DNA from: Polyangiaceae bacterium
Lineage (GTDB): Bacteria > Myxococcota_A > Polyangia > Polyangiales > Polyangiaceae
NCBI GenBank assembly: GCA_023150915.1
Contig: JAKLKA010000043.1
Location: 1-47,700, forward strand
Direction of reading: 5' to 3'
Length of the DNA stretch: 47,700 nt
Shown: positions 31,820-39,365 of the stretch, piece by piece
How positions within the stretch are numbered: the stretch's first letter is position 1
How the letters are laid out: each line of letters starts with the position of its first letter
Translations under genes and position numbers: made by a program
The notes under the pieces: model-generated
Databases searched by the model: none
The model's input: only the letters and a program-made list of their open reading frames with translations
Told to the model about the DNA's origin: nothing

Positions 31820-34021
31820 TCAGATCCCCGAAGGCGTGAACTTGGGCTTCGGTTTGCCCGCCGGCTTGGCCGTGGGCTTGGTGGTGGCCGTGGGCTTGGT
31901 GGTGGCCGTGGGCTTGGTGGTGGCCGTGGGCTTGGTGGTGACCGTGGGCTTGGTGGTGACCGTGGGCTTGGCCGCGACCGCCTTCGGCGTGGGCTCTTCC
32001 TTCTTGGGCTCCTCGGCCTTGGGCTCTTCTTTCTTGGGCTCCTCGGCCTTGGGCTCTTCCTTCTTGGGCTCCTCGGCCTTGGGTTCTTCTTTCTTGGGCT
32101 CCTCGGCCTTGGGTTCTTCTTTCTTCGCCGTCTGCGTCGCCACCGGTGTGCTCGAACCCTCGGCGGTCTCGTCCTTGCTGCCCAGCTTCGAGATGATCAC
32201 GCCCAGCGCGACCACTCCGGCCAGCGCGCCGATGCCCACCGCGACCATCTTCCGCATGCGCTGGGTGCGCTCGGGGACGATCGACGGCACGGGCTCGTCG
32301 AGCTCGGCGTCTACCTGAGGTGGCTGCTCGTCGAGCGGCGCACCCGGCGGGGGCCCGACCCACGCGACCGCCGACTCGTCGCGCTTCTCTTCCTTCTTCT
32401 CGGTGGGTGGGCGGACCGTCTCGACGTCACCGGGAGGCAACCCGCTCGCCATCGCGGCCCAGTCGACCGCCGGCGCGACCACCGCCGCCGGGCTCGGCTC
32501 GGCCAGAGGCACGTCGACCTCGACCGATTCCGGCGCCGGTTCGGCTGCTGCCGGCGGCGGCTTGGGCGACGCGGTGGCCTCGGGGGGCTTGGGTGACGTG
32601 ACGGCCTCGGGCGGCTTGGGCGAGGCCTCGGGCGGCTTGGGCGAGGCAAGCTCGGCGCTGGCGGCGGCGATGGCCGTGGCGGCGTCGGCTGCGGGGGTTC
32701 CCAAGAACTGCGTCTTGATGTTCTCGACCTCGTCCGGCACCGAGGTGCGCGCGGCCAGCTCGCCCGTGATCTGCGGAGCGGGCTTGGTGGGCGCCTCGCT
32801 GGTGGGGAAGGGATCGATCTCGACCTTCGAGACCGAGATCGGCTCGAGCTCTTCGGCGTCCAGTGACTCGAGGGGCGGGCGCGGCGGCGGCAACACCGCC
32901 GCCGCGGTGACGGCCGGGCCGATGGGCTGGATCCCGATCAGCGTGGCCTTGCGCGCCGGCGGGCGTTGCGGCGCGGCCGGCGCCTTGGCGGGTTCCTTGG
33001 CGGGTGCGGGGGCGGGCTTCGCGGGGGCAGGCTTCGCCTCGGCCGCGCCGGCGGGTTTGGCGGGGCCCGCGGCCAGCGCCTTGTCGATCAGCTTGGTGCG
33101 CGCCGCCAGCGTGTTGCCGGCGAACTCTTCGACCAGTTTGGCCACCTCGGCGTGCGTCGCCATCTCGCCGGTGGCGTCCAGCGCTTCGCGCAGCGCCTTG
33201 GGTGACTCGAAGCGCGCGTCGGCGCTGGTGTCCATCGCCTTGGCGACGATGTCGGCGACCGCGGTCGAGATGGCGTCGCCCCCGACGGGCTTCGACGAGT
33301 CGAGCCGCTGGGCACCGCCCGCCCGCACCTTCTCGGTCACCGCCTGGTGGGTCGAGCCCACGAACAGTCGCTTTCCGGACAGCATCTCCCACAGCATCAC
33401 GGCGACGGCGTAGAGGTTCGACCGCAGGTCGGTCTTGGTCGCGTCGTCCAGCTGTTCGGGCGCGGCGTACGAGGCGATCTCGGGGTGGCGCGCGATGGGC
33501 CCCACCCGCGACGCGGGGCCGAGCACGCCGACGTCGAGCACCCGTGCGTGCCCGTCACGGCCCACCATCACGCTGTCGGGTACGACGCCGCCGGGGACGA
33601 ACGCGCTGCCGTCGGCCGCGGCCGCGCGATCGAAGGCATCCAGGATGTCCGCGGCGATGCGGAGGCCCACGTTCACGGGGATGGGCCGACGCTTGAAGCT
33701 GGCCAGGCGCAAGAGCGAGCGCAGCACTTCGCCCTCGGCGTACTCCATCACCACGCCCAGCTCGCCCTCGGTCTTCACCACGTCGATACCGCGAGCCAGA
33801 CCCGGTTCCGAGAGCTCGAGCATCCACCAGGCGCCCTCGCACAACGAGTCGATCTCGTCGGGGGTGGTCGGGGCCACGGTCGACACCCGGCGGATCAGCA
33901 CCGCCGAGGGGTCGTCGCCAGCCGCCTTTGCCGCCCAAAGCGGGCCCAGCTGGCCCTTGGCGACCTCACTGATCAGCTCGTAACGTCCCAGCGTTTTTGC
34001 GCCTGCGCCAGTGCCGCCCAT
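31820..34021 (-). CDS. Membrane-anchored Ser/Thr protein pseudokinase
   Basis: 733 residues. The N-terminal ~270 residues have the fold pattern of a bacterial Ser/Thr kinase: a degraded glycine loop (18-27), a helix C region, APE at 187-189 and DLRSNLYAVAVMLWEMLSGKRLF at 198-220. Key catalytic residues are lost: the ATP-binding Lys is Arg44 (VLIRR), the HRD triad reads PGG (143-145), and the Lys and Asn of the catalytic loop are Val147 and Ser150. DFG is DVG (163-165) with Asp kept. Phosphotransfer is therefore unlikely; a binding or scaffold role is inferred. Ala/Pro/Lys-rich linkers (270-590) follow, then one transmembrane helix (592-611) and an outside tail of KEEPKAEEPK and TTKPTA repeats. 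TATCGT lies 7 nt before the ATG. Confidence 0.85.
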   Translation of the reverse strand: MGGTGAGAKTLGRYELISEVAKGQLGPLWAAKAAGDDPSAVLIRRVSTVAPTTPDEIDSLCEGAWWMLELSEPGLARGIDVVKTEGELGVVMEYAEGEVLRSLLRLASFKRRPIPVNVGLRIAADILDAFDRAAAADGSAFVPGGVVPDSVMVGRDGHARVLDVGVLGPASRVGPIARHPEIASYAAPEQLDDATKTDLRSNLYAVAVMLWEMLSGKRLFVGSTHQAVTEKVRAGGAQRLDSSKPVGGDAISTAVADIVAKAMDTSADARFESPKALREALDATGEMATHAEVAKLVEEFAGNTLAARTKLIDKALAAGPAKPAGAAEAKPAPAKPAPAPAKEPAKAPAAPQRPPARKATLIGIQPIGPAVTAAAVLPPPRPPLESLDAEELEPISVSKVEIDPFPTSEAPTKPAPQITGELAARTSVPDEVENIKTQFLGTPAADAATAIAAASAELASPKPPEASPKPPEAVTSPKPPEATASPKPPPAAAEPAPESVEVDVPLAEPSPAAVVAPAVDWAAMASGLPPGDVETVRPPTEKKEEKRDESAVAWVGPPPGAPLDEQPPQVDAELDEPVPSIVPERTQRMRKMVAVGIGALAGVVALGVIISKLGSKDETAEGSSTPVATQTAKKEEPKAEEPKKEEPKAEEPKKEEPKAEEPKKEEPKAEEPKKEEPTPKAVAAKPTVTTKPTVTTKPTATTKPTATTKPTATTKPTAKPAGKPKPKFTPSGI
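31872..31970 (-). repeat. 18-bp tandem repeat coding TTKPTA
   Basis: Five to six copies of an 18-nt unit (plus-strand GTGGGCTTGGTGGTGGCC and variants) in the 3' end of the pseudokinase gene. Each encodes a six-residue Thr/Lys/Pro unit in the extracytoplasmic tail, like wall-spanning linkers. Confidence 0.85.
31991..32125 (-). repeat. 30-bp tandem repeat coding KKEEPKAEEP
   Basis: Four and a half near-identical copies of a 30-nt unit encode a ten-residue Lys/Glu/Pro repeat directly outside the membrane helix of the pseudokinase. In-frame copy-number change is likely between strains. Confidence 0.85.
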
Positions 34022-34028
34022 TTGTCCG

Positions 34029-34034
34029 ACGATA
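34029..34034 (-). promoter_or_regulatory. -10-like TATCGT, 7 nt before ATG (leaderless type)
   Basis: Minus-strand hexamer directly before the pseudokinase ATG at 34021, with no Shine-Dalgarno between. Confidence 0.45.
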
Positions 34035-34062
34035 CTCCGAAACCCGTGTGTCGGCTGAGTTT

Positions 34063-34092
34063 AGCGCCGCCCACCGGGAACGCGAGGGCGCT
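34063..34092 (-). terminator. Weak hairpin after the unknown gene at 34104
   Basis: AGCGCC and GGCGCT form a 6-bp stem with an 18-nt loop that contains a further CCC/GGG pair. On the minus strand it starts 11 nt after the stop codon of the 34104-34703 gene and ends before the pseudokinase promoter; the following minus-strand bases are AAACT rather than U-rich. Confidence 0.3.
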
Positions 34093-34103
34093 TATGGAAG
34101 TCG

Positions 34104-34703
34104 TCACTCGGGATCTTCTCGGCACAGCATGAAGTACGCGCCGACCTCTTTGCCTTCCTTGTAGGCTTTCCCGATGGAAACGTGGGTCGAGACCTTGCGC
34201 ATGTAGTCTTTCATCCGACCATAGACCAGGGCACCGATGCCGCCCTCGTTGCTCGCGAGCTCGGGCCAGGTGGCCACCTTCTTCGGTGGAATGCGCGTGT
34301 AGTCGATCACCCACGTGCTCGGCGGGTCCTTCTCGCCCTCGGTGCCGTGCGCCACGAAGTAGCCCGGACCCGTGAGCCCCTCGGTGCTCCCGTGGTTGTA
34401 GCCGTAGATGTCCCCCGACTCGTCGTCGGGCCGGCAGAAGCGCTTCTGGAAGTGGGTGAACGCCGGCAGCGAGTTCTTGCCGTGATGGATCACTTCTTTC
34501 AGCGGCTCCACGCCCGACGGCACGAAGAAGTCGGCGTCGACGGCTTCGCCTTTCATCAGCTCCCACAGCGTGACCATGTCCTCGCGGGTCGCGCTGTGCA
34601 GCGTGAACAAACGACTGCGGGCGTCCATGCGATCGAGCGCCGAGCCGATGCGCGGGATCGAATGATCGTCGTGGTGACCGAGAAGCAGGGTGTGAAGCCT
34701 CAT
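34104..34703 (-). CDS. Conserved-looking cytoplasmic protein of unknown function
   Basis: 199 residues, no signal peptide, no transmembrane segment, hydrophilic with many His, Asp and aromatic residues. Features that may help recognition: MRLHTLLLGHHDDHSIPRIG at the start (a HHDDH cluster), LHSATREDMVTLWELMKG, HFQKRFCRPDD, GYNHGSTEGLTGPGYFVAHG and a C-terminal CREDPE. The histidine cluster could bind metal. I do not recognise the family. It follows the lipoprotein gene at 34711 by 7 nt and is probably co-transcribed. Codon use is like its neighbours, so there is no sign of recent transfer. Confidence 0.6.
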   Translation of the reverse strand: MRLHTLLLGHHDDHSIPRIGSALDRMDARSRLFTLHSATREDMVTLWELMKGEAVDADFFVPSGVEPLKEVIHHGKNSLPAFTHFQKRFCRPDDESGDIYGYNHGSTEGLTGPGYFVAHGTEGEKDPPSTWVIDYTRIPPKKVATWPELASNEGGIGALVYGRMKDYMRKVSTHVSIGKAYKEGKEVGAYFMLCREDPE

Positions 34704-34710
34704 GCCGATC

Positions 34711-35472
34711 TCACTTTGTCAGCTCGACCTTGCGCCCCGCGGTGGGCGTCTTCTCGAGCAGCACCAGGTTGTCGAACTTCACGTCCGATAGCGAGCGGGT
34801 GGAAGCTGCCAGATCGTACGCCAGGCCCCACTCCACCGTCTCGCCGGCCGAGACGAAGAACATGTTGGACCCCTTGCAGCCCTTGCCGAAGCGCTCGATG
34901 GTCTCGCCGGTCGTCGACAGATCGGGGCCGGCCAGCCCCTTGGCCTTCTTGATGGCGGTCCCGCCCGCAAACTTCCAGATGGCCGCGCTTCGATCTTCGA
35001 GGATCATGCCGACCACCGCGCACGGCTCGGGGGTGGGTGCCTTGGCCTCGGGCGTGAACGCCAGCTCGCCCGGGAACTCTTTGCGGGTCTCGGTCTTGAT
35101 GATGACCTTGCTCGCGCCGATCTTGCCGAGCTCGTTCATCATCACCATCACCCAGGCCAGCTTTGCCTTGCGGATGATCGACAGCGTCGCTTCTTTGCCG
35201 GCGAAGTGGTCCTTGACCTGATTCAGCTCGTCCTTCAGCTTGTCCCGCCCCTCGGGCTTGTCGAGCAGCACGCGCGAGAAGCCCACCTTGGGTCCCAGGT
35301 CGTCGATGGCCAGCTCGGGCGGGCCCGTGGGCTTCGGCGGCGCCGCGTCTTTCGGCGGCTCGACCGTCTGCTTGGGCGGCGGCTCGAACGGGTTCTTCTT
35401 TGGCGGCGGGTCGTCGCAACCCCAGAAACCGAGCGAGGCGATCGCGAGCAGGGCGAGAGCTGGGCGAGTCAT
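34711..35472 (-). CDS. Lipoprotein with ExbD-like periplasmic domain pattern
   Basis: 253 residues. Signal and lipobox are at 1-19 (GFWGC), then a Pro/Lys-rich linker to about 52. Residues about 55-130 (GFSRVLLDKPEGRDKLKDELNQV, ATLSIIRKAKLAWVMVMMNELGKIGASKVIIKTE) have the strand-helix-strand-helix-strand order of ExbD/TolR periplasmic domains, but lipid anchoring instead of the usual helix is unusual. The second half has two Cys (PEPCAVVGM, GKGCKGSNM) with no known domain. Function unknown; the ExbD resemblance is a pattern impression only. Confidence 0.55.
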   Translation of the reverse strand: MTRPALALLAIASLGFWGCDDPPPKKNPFEPPPKQTVEPPKDAAPPKPTGPPELAIDDLGPKVGFSRVLLDKPEGRDKLKDELNQVKDHFAGKEATLSIIRKAKLAWVMVMMNELGKIGASKVIIKTETRKEFPGELAFTPEAKAPTPEPCAVVGMILEDRSAAIWKFAGGTAIKKAKGLAGPDLSTTGETIERFGKGCKGSNMFFVSAGETVEWGLAYDLAASTRSLSDVKFDNLVLLEKTPTAGRKVELTK

Positions 35473-35528
35473 CGGCCGGGATTTGAACGACGCCCCGGGG
35501 CCGGTGGCAAGGCGATTCGGTGCCGGCG

Positions 35529-36314
35529 TCAGCCCAGGCTCTGGCAGACCGGGTCGGTGGGGGTGAGCACCACCGACTCGACGCACTTGCCCGAGCCGGT
35601 GGCCGGCTTGGCGCAGATGCCGCTCTTGCACTCGAAATCGGCGTCGCAGCTGGCGGCGGTTGCCCCCTTGGCCACGCACTTGCCCTGACCACCAGAGTCG
35701 ACGCACAAGAAGTCTTCCAGGCAAGGGATGTCCTTGGTGCACACCTGACCGTCGCCCTTCTTCGCGATGCAGTTCGAGCCGTCGCAGTAGAAGCCGGTCA
35801 TGCACAGCTCGTCGACGGCCGTGCAGGAAAAGCCGCCGCCGACCAGCTTGGGCACCTGGCACGTGCCCGAATCGTCCCCGGGCTTGATGACGCACACCTG
35901 GTCCTCGAGCGAGTTGCACTGGTCCGAAGCCTCGCAGACTTCACCGAGCGCCTTCAGACCCTGGTTGAGCTTGTCGCAGGGTGCGCCCATGTTGCGAACG
36001 ATGGCCACCTCTTCCGCGGTCAGCTTGGCGTCTTCGTAGGCCGCTTCGACCTGCTCGATGCACGTCTTCGCGTTGTCGGACGCGTAGTAGGGTGGCACCG
36101 AGCCCAGGCAGTAGGTGGTCTGCTTGGCGACGCAGCTCTCGACCCTGGCCGCGGCGCAGGCCTCGACCACCTTGCTGTTGCAGGCGGCCTCCGCCCAGTG
36201 CTGGCAGAACTGCTCTTCTGTCCCGTAGGCGTCTCCGGCGCGCTTCTTCGAGCTGCCACAAGCGACGAACAGACCCACAGCGACCCAAGGAACGAGAAAA
36301 CGCAGAAGACGCAT
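35529..36314 (-). CDS. Cys-rich secreted lipoprotein
   Basis: 261 residues. Signal and lipobox are at 1-19 (LFVAC). The mature part has about 24 Cys, spaced as in the small disulfide-rich repeats often seen in myxobacterial surface proteins (C-x5-C-x2-W type start FCQHWAEAACNSKVVEAC, later CEASDQC, CVIKPGDDSGTC, CMTGFYCDGSNC, CLEDFLC, CDADFECKSGICAKP). The later units recall Dickkopf-like or EB-module spacing. Likely an outer-membrane surface protein with a disulfide-held stalk. Divergent from the CPBP protease gene by 106 nt. Function unknown. Confidence 0.75.
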   Translation of the reverse strand: MRLLRFLVPWVAVGLFVACGSSKKRAGDAYGTEEQFCQHWAEAACNSKVVEACAAARVESCVAKQTTYCLGSVPPYYASDNAKTCIEQVEAAYEDAKLTAEEVAIVRNMGAPCDKLNQGLKALGEVCEASDQCNSLEDQVCVIKPGDDSGTCQVPKLVGGGFSCTAVDELCMTGFYCDGSNCIAKKGDGQVCTKDIPCLEDFLCVDSGGQGKCVAKGATAASCDADFECKSGICAKPATGSGKCVESVVLTPTDPVCQSLG

Positions 36315-36407
36315 GACGACTCGCGTTGGACGATACACGACGGGGGTGTATTCGGCACGAAACGGGCGGGTTTCTGCCGGGCCTCCCCGGGCCCCGAAGA
36401 TCTGCAC

Positions 36408-36413
36408 TAGTCT
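36408..36413 (+). promoter_or_regulatory. -10-like TAGTCT, 7 nt before GTG (leaderless type)
   Basis: The hexamer precedes the GTG at 36421 and supports that start over the longer in-frame reading from 36313. Confidence 0.4.
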
Positions 36414-36420
36414 CGGCGCG

Positions 36421-37311
36421 GTGCCCGGTGCTTCCGAGCGGATTCCGTCCCCGCTGCAAGCTCTCTTGATCTGGCTGACCGCCGCGTTCGGGATCGTGGG
36501 TGCCGGGCTGGCGGTCGCTTCGGCCGCCGCGGCCAGCGTGGTGGCCCGCGGGCAAGACCCGGTGGCCGTGCTCGGCGACCCGAAGACCTCGCCCCTCACC
36601 AACAGCACGGCCTGGATCGCCGGCGGCACCTTCGTCAACGAGATCGCCGTGCTGCTCACCGTCGTGGTGTGGCTGTGGCTGCTCAAGACGCCGCTCGGCC
36701 TGGCCCTGCCGCTCGGCCGGCCCAGCGTGCTGGGTGCCGTGGGGGCGGTGCTGCTCGTGTTCGGCGTGGCGCCGGTGGCCGAGGTCATGGGCGAGCTGGT
36801 GCATCGGATGACCGGGCACGAGTACACCGCGTCGCGCATCGTGGTGAACGCCGCGCGGAACGCCTCTGGAGCCGGCGTGGTCGGATTGGTGGTGGCGCTG
36901 GGCGTGATGCCCGCCCTGGCGGAAGAGGCGCTGTTTCGCGGCCTGATCACCTTGCCGTTCGCGCGCCGCTTCGCCTGGGGGCTGGTCGTGCCCTCGGTGC
37001 TGTTCGGCTTGTTCCACCTCGAGCCCACGCAGATCGCCGGCACCATGGTGCTGGGGGTGGCGTTCGCCGCGGGTCGCCTGTGCACCGGCACGCTGGTGAC
37101 CTCGATGATCGCCCACGGCGTGTACAACACCACGGTCGTGCTGAGCGTGCGGTACACCAATGCGCTCGCCGATCGCGAGTTGAACGTCGTGCCTGTGGCC
37201 ATCGGCCTGGCGGTGGCGTTGGTCGGGGGCGTACTGCTCTGGCGCGAGCGGCGCATGCTCTTAGCGCGAGCGGGCGGCGGGCGTGACGCGATGCCCTCGT
37301 GGTGGATTTGA
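36421..37311 (+). CDS. CPBP-family glutamic-type intramembrane protease
   Basis: 296 residues, about eight hydrophobic segments. Catalytic motifs of the CPBP (Abi/CAAX-Rce1) family are complete: EEALFRG with Glu168-Glu169 and Arg173, FGLFHLE with His199, and IAHGVYN with His232 and Asn236. Known: members cleave prenylated or C-terminal tails, and the myxosortases that process MYXO-CTERM proteins belong to this family. Inference: since a MYXO-CTERM substrate is encoded at 1345-2427, this protein is a possible but unproven myxosortase. The GTG start at 36421 is chosen from the leaderless-type box upstream and because it begins just before the first helix. Confidence 0.85.
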   Translation: MPGASERIPSPLQALLIWLTAAFGIVGAGLAVASAAAASVVARGQDPVAVLGDPKTSPLTNSTAWIAGGTFVNEIAVLLTVVVWLWLLKTPLGLALPLGRPSVLGAVGAVLLVFGVAPVAEVMGELVHRMTGHEYTASRIVVNAARNASGAGVVGLVVALGVMPALAEEALFRGLITLPFARRFAWGLVVPSVLFGLFHLEPTQIAGTMVLGVAFAAGRLCTGTLVTSMIAHGVYNTTVVLSVRYTNALADRELNVVPVAIGLAVALVGGVLLWRERRMLLARAGGGRDAMPSWWI

Positions 37312-37365
37312 GGACGGGGCGCGGCGCGCACGGCGCGAGCGGCCTCTGCCGCGGTCGTCCCGCCG

Positions 37366-38199
37366 TCACTTGTAGGGGTTCGGCCCGCCGACTTCGTCGG
37401 TCAGGACCTTGCCGTCGAGGCTGACGGTGCCGCGCCACCCATAGGCCGTGTCGGAAGCGTCCTTGTAGATGTGACCCTCGAGCGTGAGCGCGTTGCCGAC
37501 GAGCCGTACGTCTTGCGGGAACGGCGTGTGGTCTCGCCCTTCGCCGCGCAGCCGCGTGTCCCAGAGCTTGCCTCCGCCAGAGTCCAAGCGCACCAGGCGG
37601 GTCACCGAGCCGCGCGCCGGGTGCACGTAGGAGAGGATGTAGACGATGTACCCGTCGGGGAGCTCGACGGCGCTCGCCGCTTGGTAGTCGAGGAAGCCCG
37701 GAGCCTTGTAGTCCTTCTCCCATTGCTTCTTGCCGCTCGCGTCGAGCTTCGCCACGACCGGCCGCGAGACCCCGACCCGATACTTGCCGGGAGGGCGGCG
37801 CGTGCCGACGACCACGAAGCCACCGTCGCGGGTTCGCACGATGGGGGCCAGGTAGCCTTCGGCGTTGCCGATGCGCTTGGTGTGGTAGCTGTAGAGCGCG
37901 AGATCGGTGTCCTTCACGTAGCGGCGCGCGGGCTCGAACACCTGCTCTGGGATCGGCTGCGGCGGCGGCGTGGACGCTGTGGCGACTGGCGCGACTGGCG
38001 CGACTGGCGCGACTGGCGCGACGGGAGCCGCGGGCTGCGCGGTTGCGGGCGCCGGCGACGCGGCCACGGGCGGAGCCGGCGGAGGCGAAGGCGGTGGGTA
38101 GCGGCGGGCTCGCTGGGCGCAGGCTTGCAGGCCGCCGACCACCAGAAGGCAGGACAGCCACGAGCACGTACGAGTCGGCCAATGGGCGATCGGGAGCAC
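37366..38199 (-). CDS. Secreted lipoprotein with propeller-like repeats
   Basis: 277 residues from a GTG at 38199. The N-terminus has a hydrophobic segment ending LQAC (lipobox-like), then a Pro/Ala linker with a PVA repeat. Residues about 95-275 alternate GGFVVVG / VVAKLDASGKKQWEKDY / LPDGYIVYILSYV / VTRLVRLDSGGGKLWDTRL units, as in bacterial secreted beta-propeller repeat proteins (GGxVVxG then KLDxxGxxxW). Substrate unknown. TACTCT 8 nt before the GTG supports the start. The much longer in-frame reading to 38661 crosses the REP-like repeats and is a shadow. Convergent with the CPBP protease. Confidence 0.65.
   Translation of the reverse strand: MLPIAHWPTRTCSWLSCLLVVGGLQACAQRARRYPPPSPPPAPPVAASPAPATAQPAAPVAPVAPVAPVAPVATASTPPPQPIPEQVFEPARRYVKDTDLALYSYHTKRIGNAEGYLAPIVRTRDGGFVVVGTRRPPGKYRVGVSRPVVAKLDASGKKQWEKDYKAPGFLDYQAASAVELPDGYIVYILSYVHPARGSVTRLVRLDSGGGKLWDTRLRGEGRDHTPFPQDVRLVGNALTLEGHIYKDASDTAYGWRGTVSLDGKVLTDEVGGPNPYK
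37979..38022 (-). repeat. 9-bp tandem repeat coding PVA linker
   Basis: Four to five copies of GGCGCGACT in the linker of the propeller-like lipoprotein, encoding Pro-Val-Ala units; in-frame expansion is possible. Confidence 0.8.
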
Positions 38200-38207
38200 G
38201 ACGCCGG

Positions 38208-38213
38208 AGAGTA
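38208..38213 (-). promoter_or_regulatory. -10-like TACTCT, 8 nt before GTG (leaderless type)
   Basis: Minus-strand hexamer preceding the GTG at 38199; it decides that start. Confidence 0.4.
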
Positions 38214-38361
38214 CCGTGGGAGCGACGAGACGGTACTGGCGTCGCCGCCATCCGCGACGCGGGCCCCTCTCGCAAATCGATTCCAGGGGCCGCGCACACC
38301 GGCCTGAAATGCGCGCAACCGAGATCGATTCCGGGCCGTCGGCGTCTCCACACGGGGCTTC

Positions 38362-38378
38362 TGCTCGCGTAGCGAGCA
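38362..38378. repeat. Palindrome TGCTCGC-GTA-GCGAGCA
   Basis: A perfect 7-bp stem with a 3-nt loop at the left edge of the non-coding repeat field. Its right arm is one of the inverted copies of the GCGAGCATT core that recurs through the field. A second perfect stem, CGAGCC/GGCTCG with a 7-nt loop, is at 38401-38419. Confidence 0.7.
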
Positions 38379-38519
38379 TTTCGCGCTTCTCAGGCGGCAC
38401 CGAGCCGCTGACAGGCTCGTTCTGCGCGCTCCGCGAGCATTTGGCGGCAGCATCGCTGCGCGAGCCGTCGCGCCGGGCAGGGGCAAGGCGCATCCGGTTC
38501 GGCGGCGCCCCGTCCGTGC

Positions 38520-38749
38520 CCACCAAATGCTCGCCAAACGCACCAAGCGCGCCAAGCGCGCCGATCGCGCCAAACGCGGATTTCGGGGCCATCAGCGGGA
38601 CCCGGCAGTCACAGCGGGGCGCAATGCTCGCCAAACGCGCCAAACGCGCCAATCGCACCAAACGCGGAATTCGGGCCTTCGCGGGACCCGGCAGTCACAG
38701 CGGGGGCGCAATGCTCGCCAAACGCGCCAAACGCGCCAATCGCACCAAA
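38520..38749. repeat. Intergenic REP-like repeat field, left half
   Basis: Non-coding. Composed of near-copies of a unit of about 82-90 nt: GCGGGACCCGGCAGTCACAG, then a G run, then AATGCTCGCC, then several CGCCAAACG / CGCCAATCG steps of about 10 nt. Cores AATGCTCGCC occur at 38526, 38623 and 38710; inverted GCGAGCATT cores at 38372 and 38433. The unit is cut at 38749/38750 by the IS66 element and continues at 41777. The stretch 38200-38519 before it holds no gene and only the palindromes listed separately. Confidence 0.85.
38742..38749. repeat. Left target-site duplication GCACCAAA of the IS66 element
   Basis: Identical to the 8 nt directly right of the element (41769-41776). IS66 elements make 8-bp duplications. 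Removing the element and one copy restores a perfect repeat unit (CCAATCGCACCAAACGCGGAATT), which is also present intact at about 38659. Confidence 0.95.
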
Positions 38750-38846
38750 GTAACCCCTCCACGGACGGCGTAGCGATCAGCGCTTGCAGTTGCCGCGGGA
38801 TTTCGTCGCGGATGACGCCGGCCGATGAGCGTGATTCGTTGGCCGG

Positions 38847-39365
38847 ATGAGGCTGCCGCTCGAAGGGACCCTGCTCGAGAAGCTGCGGAAGATCGAAGCG
38901 CTCCACGCCGGCACGAAAGTCGACGGCGAGCGGGAAGCAGCGCGCCGAGCGGCCGAGCGGATTCGTGCTCGTCTCGCCGAGCTTCGTAGTCGAGAGCGAG
39001 AGGAGGTGTTCCGGTACTCGCTCCCGGACCCATGGAAGCGGAAGCTCTTCGTGGCGCTCTGTCGGCGATACGGCATGATGCCTTATCGTGAGCCAGGGCG
39101 GCGATACAGCACGGTGCTCGTGCGCGGGCCGAAGTCGTTCCACGAACGGACCTTGTGGCCCGAGTTTCTCGCGCTCGCGGACGAGCTCGACGCGCACCTG
39201 CAGGAGCTGACGGACCGGGTGATTCGGGAAGCGATCAACGAGGACGTGAGCGAGCCACCCGACGCAGAGCCGCCGAAGGCCCTTGGCGCCGGAAGCAATG
39301 AGGATCAGCCGGCGAGCGCGACGGGACCCGAGAACGCAGGCAGTGAAGAAGACTCACCGACGTAG
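38847..39365 (+). CDS. IS66 passenger protein, N-terminus DUF2786-like
   Basis: 172 residues inside the IS66 element, on the strand opposite to tnpABC. The N-terminal helix pair (LLEKLRKIEALHAGTKVDGE, REAARRAAERIRARL) follows the DUF2786 pattern, seen in phage and mobile-element proteins. A central block (DPWKRKLFVALCRRYGMMPY) and FHERTLWPEFLALADELDAHLQELTDRVI come next, then an acidic low-complexity tail. Its last 61 nt overlap the end of tnpC tail to tail. No role is known; the conserved-looking core suggests a functional protein, perhaps nucleic-acid binding or a modulator of transposition. The ATG at 38847 has weak GGCCGG upstream. Confidence 0.65.
   Translation: MRLPLEGTLLEKLRKIEALHAGTKVDGEREAARRAAERIRARLAELRSREREEVFRYSLPDPWKRKLFVALCRRYGMMPYREPGRRYSTVLVRGPKSFHERTLWPEFLALADELDAHLQELTDRVIREAINEDVSEPPDAEPPKALGAGSNEDQPASATGPENAGSEEDSPT

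Noticed and set aside
37312-37365. Terminator between the CPBP protease and the propeller-like lipoprotein
   Set aside because: GGACG and CGTCC ends could pair, but the stem is interrupted and the loop is over 25 nt.
38216-38773. Plus-strand frame through the REP-like field (AKRAKRANRTK repeats)
   Set aside because: The reading reflects the DNA repeat only, extends into the IS66 end and has no start signal.
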